From assembly GCA_023807065.1 (NCBI GenBank), contig JAJJLU010000744.1, positions 1 through 20,380 of the forward strand: a stretch of 20,380 nucleotides of DNA. Direction: 5' to 3'. The stretch comes from Isotricha intestinalis. Taxonomy: Eukaryota; Ciliophora; Litostomatea; Vestibuliferida; Isotrichidae. The translations under genes were made by a program, and so were the position numbers. The notes under the pieces were generated by a model. It did no database searches and was not told where the DNA came from. It saw only the letters and a list, made by a program, of their open reading frames with translations. Every line of letters starts with the position of its first letter. Position 1 is the first letter of the stretch. Positions 19,239-20,380 of this stretch are shown piece after piece.

Positions 19239-19526
19239 ATGTTTGAGGAAGAGATTATAATTTATATAATTCTTTTGTTGATGAAAAAAATACAACATAT
19301 TAAAAAAGAAAAAAATGTTAAACAAACAATTTATGAAGATATTAAAGAAGATAAACAAAAATGTTATGTGTAAATTCAGAATTTGAATTTCTAAATAGAT
19401 AAAGTGGATGGAAAAAATAAAATAGAATTTCAAATGACAAAAGAAATTTTTGAAGAAAATAGAAAATTAATTTTAGATGAAATAAATAATCCAAACTTCT
19501 GTAGACTAATTTCTATATTTTCATAA
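19239..19526 (+). pseudogene. Gene relic with two in-frame TAA codons
   Basis: From ATG 19239 one frame runs 95 codons to a TAA at 19524, interrupted only by TAA at 19371 and 19392. The stretch after the second stop (KVDGKNKIEFQMTKEIFEEN...) and the stretch before the first have the codon composition of the intact genes. Both stops sit where Gln would be natural. The first 20 codons are hydrophobic, and an adjacent frame there reads more like protein, so a frameshift near 19310 is also possible. No family can be named. It abuts the kinase relic on the opposite strand, so the two fragments were probably joined by rearrangement. Chance coding-like composition is the alternative. Confidence 0.4.
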
Positions 19527-20069
19527 ATTCATCATTAATATTTCTAGCATATACAATTAATTTAATTTTAAAGTCTTCAGTTAATAAAATATTTTCTAAT
19601 TTAATATCACCATGACTAATACCACTTTTTGGCAAGCTTCAACAGCTTCTAATAAATCTGAAAAAATTTTACGTGAGATTTCTTCATTAAATCCTATTTC
19701 TGGGATTTTAATGTAATTAAATAATTCTCCATTTGGTAAATATTCTAATACTGCAAATTTAACTTCTTCATTTGAAAAATAACTTGTTATTTCATAATTT
19801 TCTAATGAACCTCCTCTTTCTAAAAATCCTACTCCATATGTAATTAATTTTACTATATTTTTATTCTGAGGTATTTTTTTTAAAAGTAAAGTTTCAGTTT
19901 GATATGCCTGCTCATCGATATATAATTTAATAGCATATTTTTCTGTTGAGATATCTTTATTATTTAAGGATAAGTATACAAAGGATGTTGCACCTTCTCC
20001 TATTTTTTTTATTATGTAATAATCTTCATCTTTATTATGTAATATTGCTGCATAGTCTTCATAATCCAT
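19513..20069 (-). pseudogene. Truncated, frameshifted protein kinase relic
   Basis: Starting at ATG 20069 the minus strand encodes a good kinase N-lobe. It has the glycine loop GEGATSFVY (about 24-32), the ATP-binding Lys in YAIKLY and a helix-C Glu in QTETLL. The hinge is VLEYLPNGELF, and the following helix ends at EAVEACQ. At that point, beside a run of five A (19626-19630), the open frame changes and stops at 19596. In the next frame the catalytic loop continues as SHGDIKLENILL and then KIKLI, but the DFG motif that should follow is missing: the sequence turns to unrelated codons and a TAG at 19513. So there is one apparent single-base frameshift plus loss of the whole C-lobe. The catalytic loop has HGD in place of HRD. 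A sequencing error could explain the frameshift but not the missing C-lobe. An active kinase is very unlikely. Confidence 0.8.
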
Positions 20070-20360
20070 TTTTATTTTTTTATTTTTTTTTCTTTTTTAC
20101 TTTTTAATTACAAAAATAGAACTTTTTTATTTTTTTATATATTTAATTTATATATATAATTTATTTTTTTTAGTATTTCATTAATATCTCAGATTAAAAT
20201 AATCATTTTATAAATTTAGAATATAAGAACTTTTTATGAAATTTAAGTAAAAATAGTCAAAAACTAATATTATTTAAAATTTTGTGATTAATAAAATTCA
20301 AAAAGTGATTTATAAATTAAATAAAACTTTTTTTATATTTATTTCTTCATTATTACAATT
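20070..20360. other. Right subtelomeric AT-rich spacer
   Basis: About 290 bases of A/T-dominated sequence separate the kinase relic from the telomere. No open frame, repeat array or similarity to the left subtelomere was seen. Confidence 0.6.
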
Positions 20361-20380
20361 ATTGGGGATTGGGGATTGGG
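20361..20380. repeat. Right telomere, ATTGGGG (GGGGATT) repeats
   Basis: The window ends in two perfect copies of ATTGGGG and a third lacking its last G. G-rich strand orientation 5' to 3' outward is correct for a chromosome end, and the left end shows the complementary C-rich strand. The 7-base unit differs from the Tetrahymena GGGGTT and Oxytricha GGGGTTTT units by carrying one A. Confidence 0.9.

Noticed and set aside
20070..20360. Shared subtelomeric repeat between the two ends
   Set aside because: Comparing the right end in reverse complement with the left end by eye gave no similarity beyond the telomere unit and general AT richness.
1..20380. tRNA, rRNA, CRISPR array, transposon or prokaryotic operon
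   Set aside because: No cloverleaf-like GC-containing segment, no spaced direct repeats, no transposase-like frame and no Shine-Dalgarno pattern were found; the genes and introns are eukaryotic.

Overview
The window looks like one complete, telomere-capped chromosome of about 20.4 kb. It begins with C-rich telomere sequence (CAATCCCCAA) and ends with two full copies and one partial copy of the 7-base unit ATTGGGG, i.e. (GGGGATT)n. The DNA is extremely AT-rich, the intergenic spacers are mostly 100-600 bases, and three genes are interrupted by GT-AG introns of only 26, 28 and 36 bases. A short linear chromosome with its own telomeres, dense genes and tiny introns points to a ciliate macronuclear nanochromosome or minichromosome. 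The intact genes end with TAA, TAG or TGA at sensible places and Gln is written CAA, so the standard genetic code is in use. Among ciliates that fits the litostomes (including the rumen ciliates) better than Tetrahymena, Paramecium or Oxytricha. The taxon is inferred, not proven.

Layout, left to right. Positions 384-1000 (+) hold a decayed gene with several stops and frame changes. A BTB/BACK-like protein with an Asn-rich tail lies on the minus strand (1086-3644), divergent from a calcium-dependent protein kinase (3807-5222, +). A tubby-family protein (5458-6493, +, one 28-base intron) and exportin-1/CRM1 (6709-10091, +, one 26-base intron) follow. A small two-exon minus-strand gene (10595-10996, 36-base intron), possibly of the CFAP97/hemingway type, is convergent with exportin-1. 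Two tandem MORN-repeat paralogues (11252-12226 and 12355-13356, +) come next, then a RanBP2-type zinc-finger protein (13565-14113, -), divergent from an FCP1/SCP-like HAD phosphatase (14683-15618, +). An unrecognised 332-residue protein (15992-16990, +) is convergent with a 665-residue Asn/Ser/Lys-rich protein with a Cys/His tail (17153-19150, -). The right subtelomere holds two relics: a plus-strand fragment with two in-frame TAA codons (19239-19526) and a truncated, frameshifted protein kinase (19513-20069, -).

There is no operon logic here; each gene appears to have its own short spacer. Functionally the chromosome carries housekeeping nuclear export (exportin-1), calcium and phosphorylation signalling (the CDPK and the HAD phosphatase) and several families often tied to cilia, membranes or the cortex (tubby, MORN, possibly CFAP97). 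The mixture looks incidental, as expected for macronuclear fragments. No tRNA, rRNA, CRISPR array, intact transposon or prokaryotic feature was seen. The most interesting points are the 7-base telomere unit, the tiny introns, and the gene relics confined to both chromosome ends, where most lesions are TAA or TAG codons at positions that could once have been Gln.
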